From Rhizobiales bacterium PAR1 (GTDB taxonomy: Bacteria > Pseudomonadota > Alphaproteobacteria > Rhizobiales > Beijerinckiaceae), in NCBI GenBank assembly GCA_002256205.1, contig NKIW01000002.1, positions 248,001-312,000 of the forward strand: DNA of 64,000 nucleotides, written 5' to 3'. The position numbers and the translations under genes are program-made. Below the pieces are notes generated by a model. The model searched no databases. It was not told where the DNA came from and saw only the letters and a program-made list of their open reading frames with translations. This document shows, one piece after another, positions 63,494 to 64,000 of this stretch; the stretch's first letter is position 1, and every line of letters starts with the position of its first letter.

Positions 63494-63985
63494 ATGAAAC
63501 ATCCAGGACGCAAATCCATCGCATTCCAGCTCATGCTGGCTGCGCGCCTTCACCGGACGCGGACGGCGATCATGCTGGCCGAAATCGGCCTCTTTCCAGG
63601 GCAGGAGCAGGCCCTACAGGTGCTCGCACAGCACGCCGATGGCATGACCATGGGGGAACTCTCGCGCACCCTGCACGTCCGGCCGCCTACGGCCTCCAAG
63701 ACCATTGCCCGCCTCACCGCCCAGAACCTTGTCGAACGCGAGAGCAATACGCCGGACGGGCGCGTCGTTCGTGTCGCACTGACGGATCTGGGCAAGGAAA
63801 AGCTCGCCCGGATCGACGCGATGACCGAGGAACTCGAAGAGGAACTCAACGACCTCTTTGATACCAAGGATGCCAAGCGGCTGCGCAAGGCTCTGCGCCG
63901 TATCGTCAAGCATCTTGGTGGCCAGCAAGACCCCGACAGCGTCGCCGCCACGCTCGGCGATGATGAGGCCGACGACGAGGAATAA
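63494..63985 (+). CDS. MarR-family transcriptional regulator
   Basis: 163 residues with an N-terminal helix, a winged-helix domain (MGELSRTLHVRPPTASKTIA, RLTAQNLVERESNTPDGR) and an acidic C-terminal tail (GDDEADDEE). MarR proteins are dimeric repressors or activators that respond to small ligands or oxidation. The gene diverges from copA, which suggests control of copA, though copper exporters more often use CueR or CsoR. GGGAGATAAGG precedes the ATG. The small adjacent 3' end of the window holds nothing further. Confidence 0.87.
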   Translation: MKHPGRKSIAFQLMLAARLHRTRTAIMLAEIGLFPGQEQALQVLAQHADGMTMGELSRTLHVRPPTASKTIARLTAQNLVERESNTPDGRVVRVALTDLGKEKLARIDAMTEELEEELNDLFDTKDAKRLRKALRRIVKHLGGQQDPDSVAATLGDDEADDEE

Positions 63986-64000
63986 CGCTGGATGATAAAT

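Overview
The window looks like chromosomal DNA from an alphaproteobacterium, most likely order Hyphomicrobiales (Rhizobiales). The evidence is: high GC throughout; the ffs-dnaX-ybaB-recR gene order; a DnaX lacking most zinc-finger cysteines; a 477-residue homospermidine synthase beside a type III ornithine decarboxylase with a long leader; a membrane-anchored CycM-type cytochrome c; and a 44-base palindromic element at 13381-13424 resembling dispersed elements of Rhizobiales genomes. No phage, insertion sequence, CRISPR array, tRNA or rRNA gene was seen. I do not name a genus.

Layout. 1-6994: the N-terminal half of an OpgC-like membrane protein, hydroxypyruvate isomerase, an orphan ABC solute-binding protein, a PfkB sugar kinase overlapping a YeiH-type permease, succinate-semialdehyde dehydrogenase and a YitT-type membrane protein. 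7075-13424: a purine oxidation unit (xdhA, xdhB, xdhC, NCS2 permease) with two stem-loops before the permease. 13444-19385: D-2-hydroxyacid dehydrogenase, a small exported protein, a LuxR-type regulator with a receiver that probably cannot be phosphorylated, a HAD hydrolase, phosphomannomutase/phosphoglucomutase and a retropepsin-like protease. 19472-25307: yejABEF peptide importer. 25468-36095: housekeeping genes (cycM, kdsB, pheA, nudC, HIT, SRP RNA, dnaX, ybaB, recR, a pyrimidine 5'-nucleotidase, dapD, a DUF533 protein) and two overlapping half-size permeases.

36096-47864 holds leftward genes for a catabolic locus: a fused indolepyruvate:ferredoxin oxidoreductase-type 2-oxoacid oxidoreductase, a Crp-family regulator, an acyl-CoA ligase and a complete Liv-type ABC importer. 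Import, CoA activation and oxidative decarboxylation of amino-acid-derived or aromatic acids would fit together here, but the substrate is not known.

48127-56989 is rich in transition-metal genes: a DUF1007 protein with an EF-hand-like loop and a NicO exporter, then (after a gamma-glutamyltransferase-type gene and a small membrane protein) a zinc regulon with a perfect Zur-type operator over the -10 box, an 80-residue His-rich membrane protein whose ATG falls at the predicted transcription start, znuCBA, a His-rich COG0523 GTPase, a WD40 protein and a 90-residue protein of unknown function. The His-rich first gene on a probably leaderless transcript is the most novel-looking item.

57125-60504 is a polyamine unit (ornithine decarboxylase, GNAT acetyltransferase, homospermidine synthase) preceded by a roughly 490-base leader that fits the alphaproteobacterial speF regulatory RNA. 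61095-63985 is a copper P-type ATPase divergent from a MarR-family regulator.
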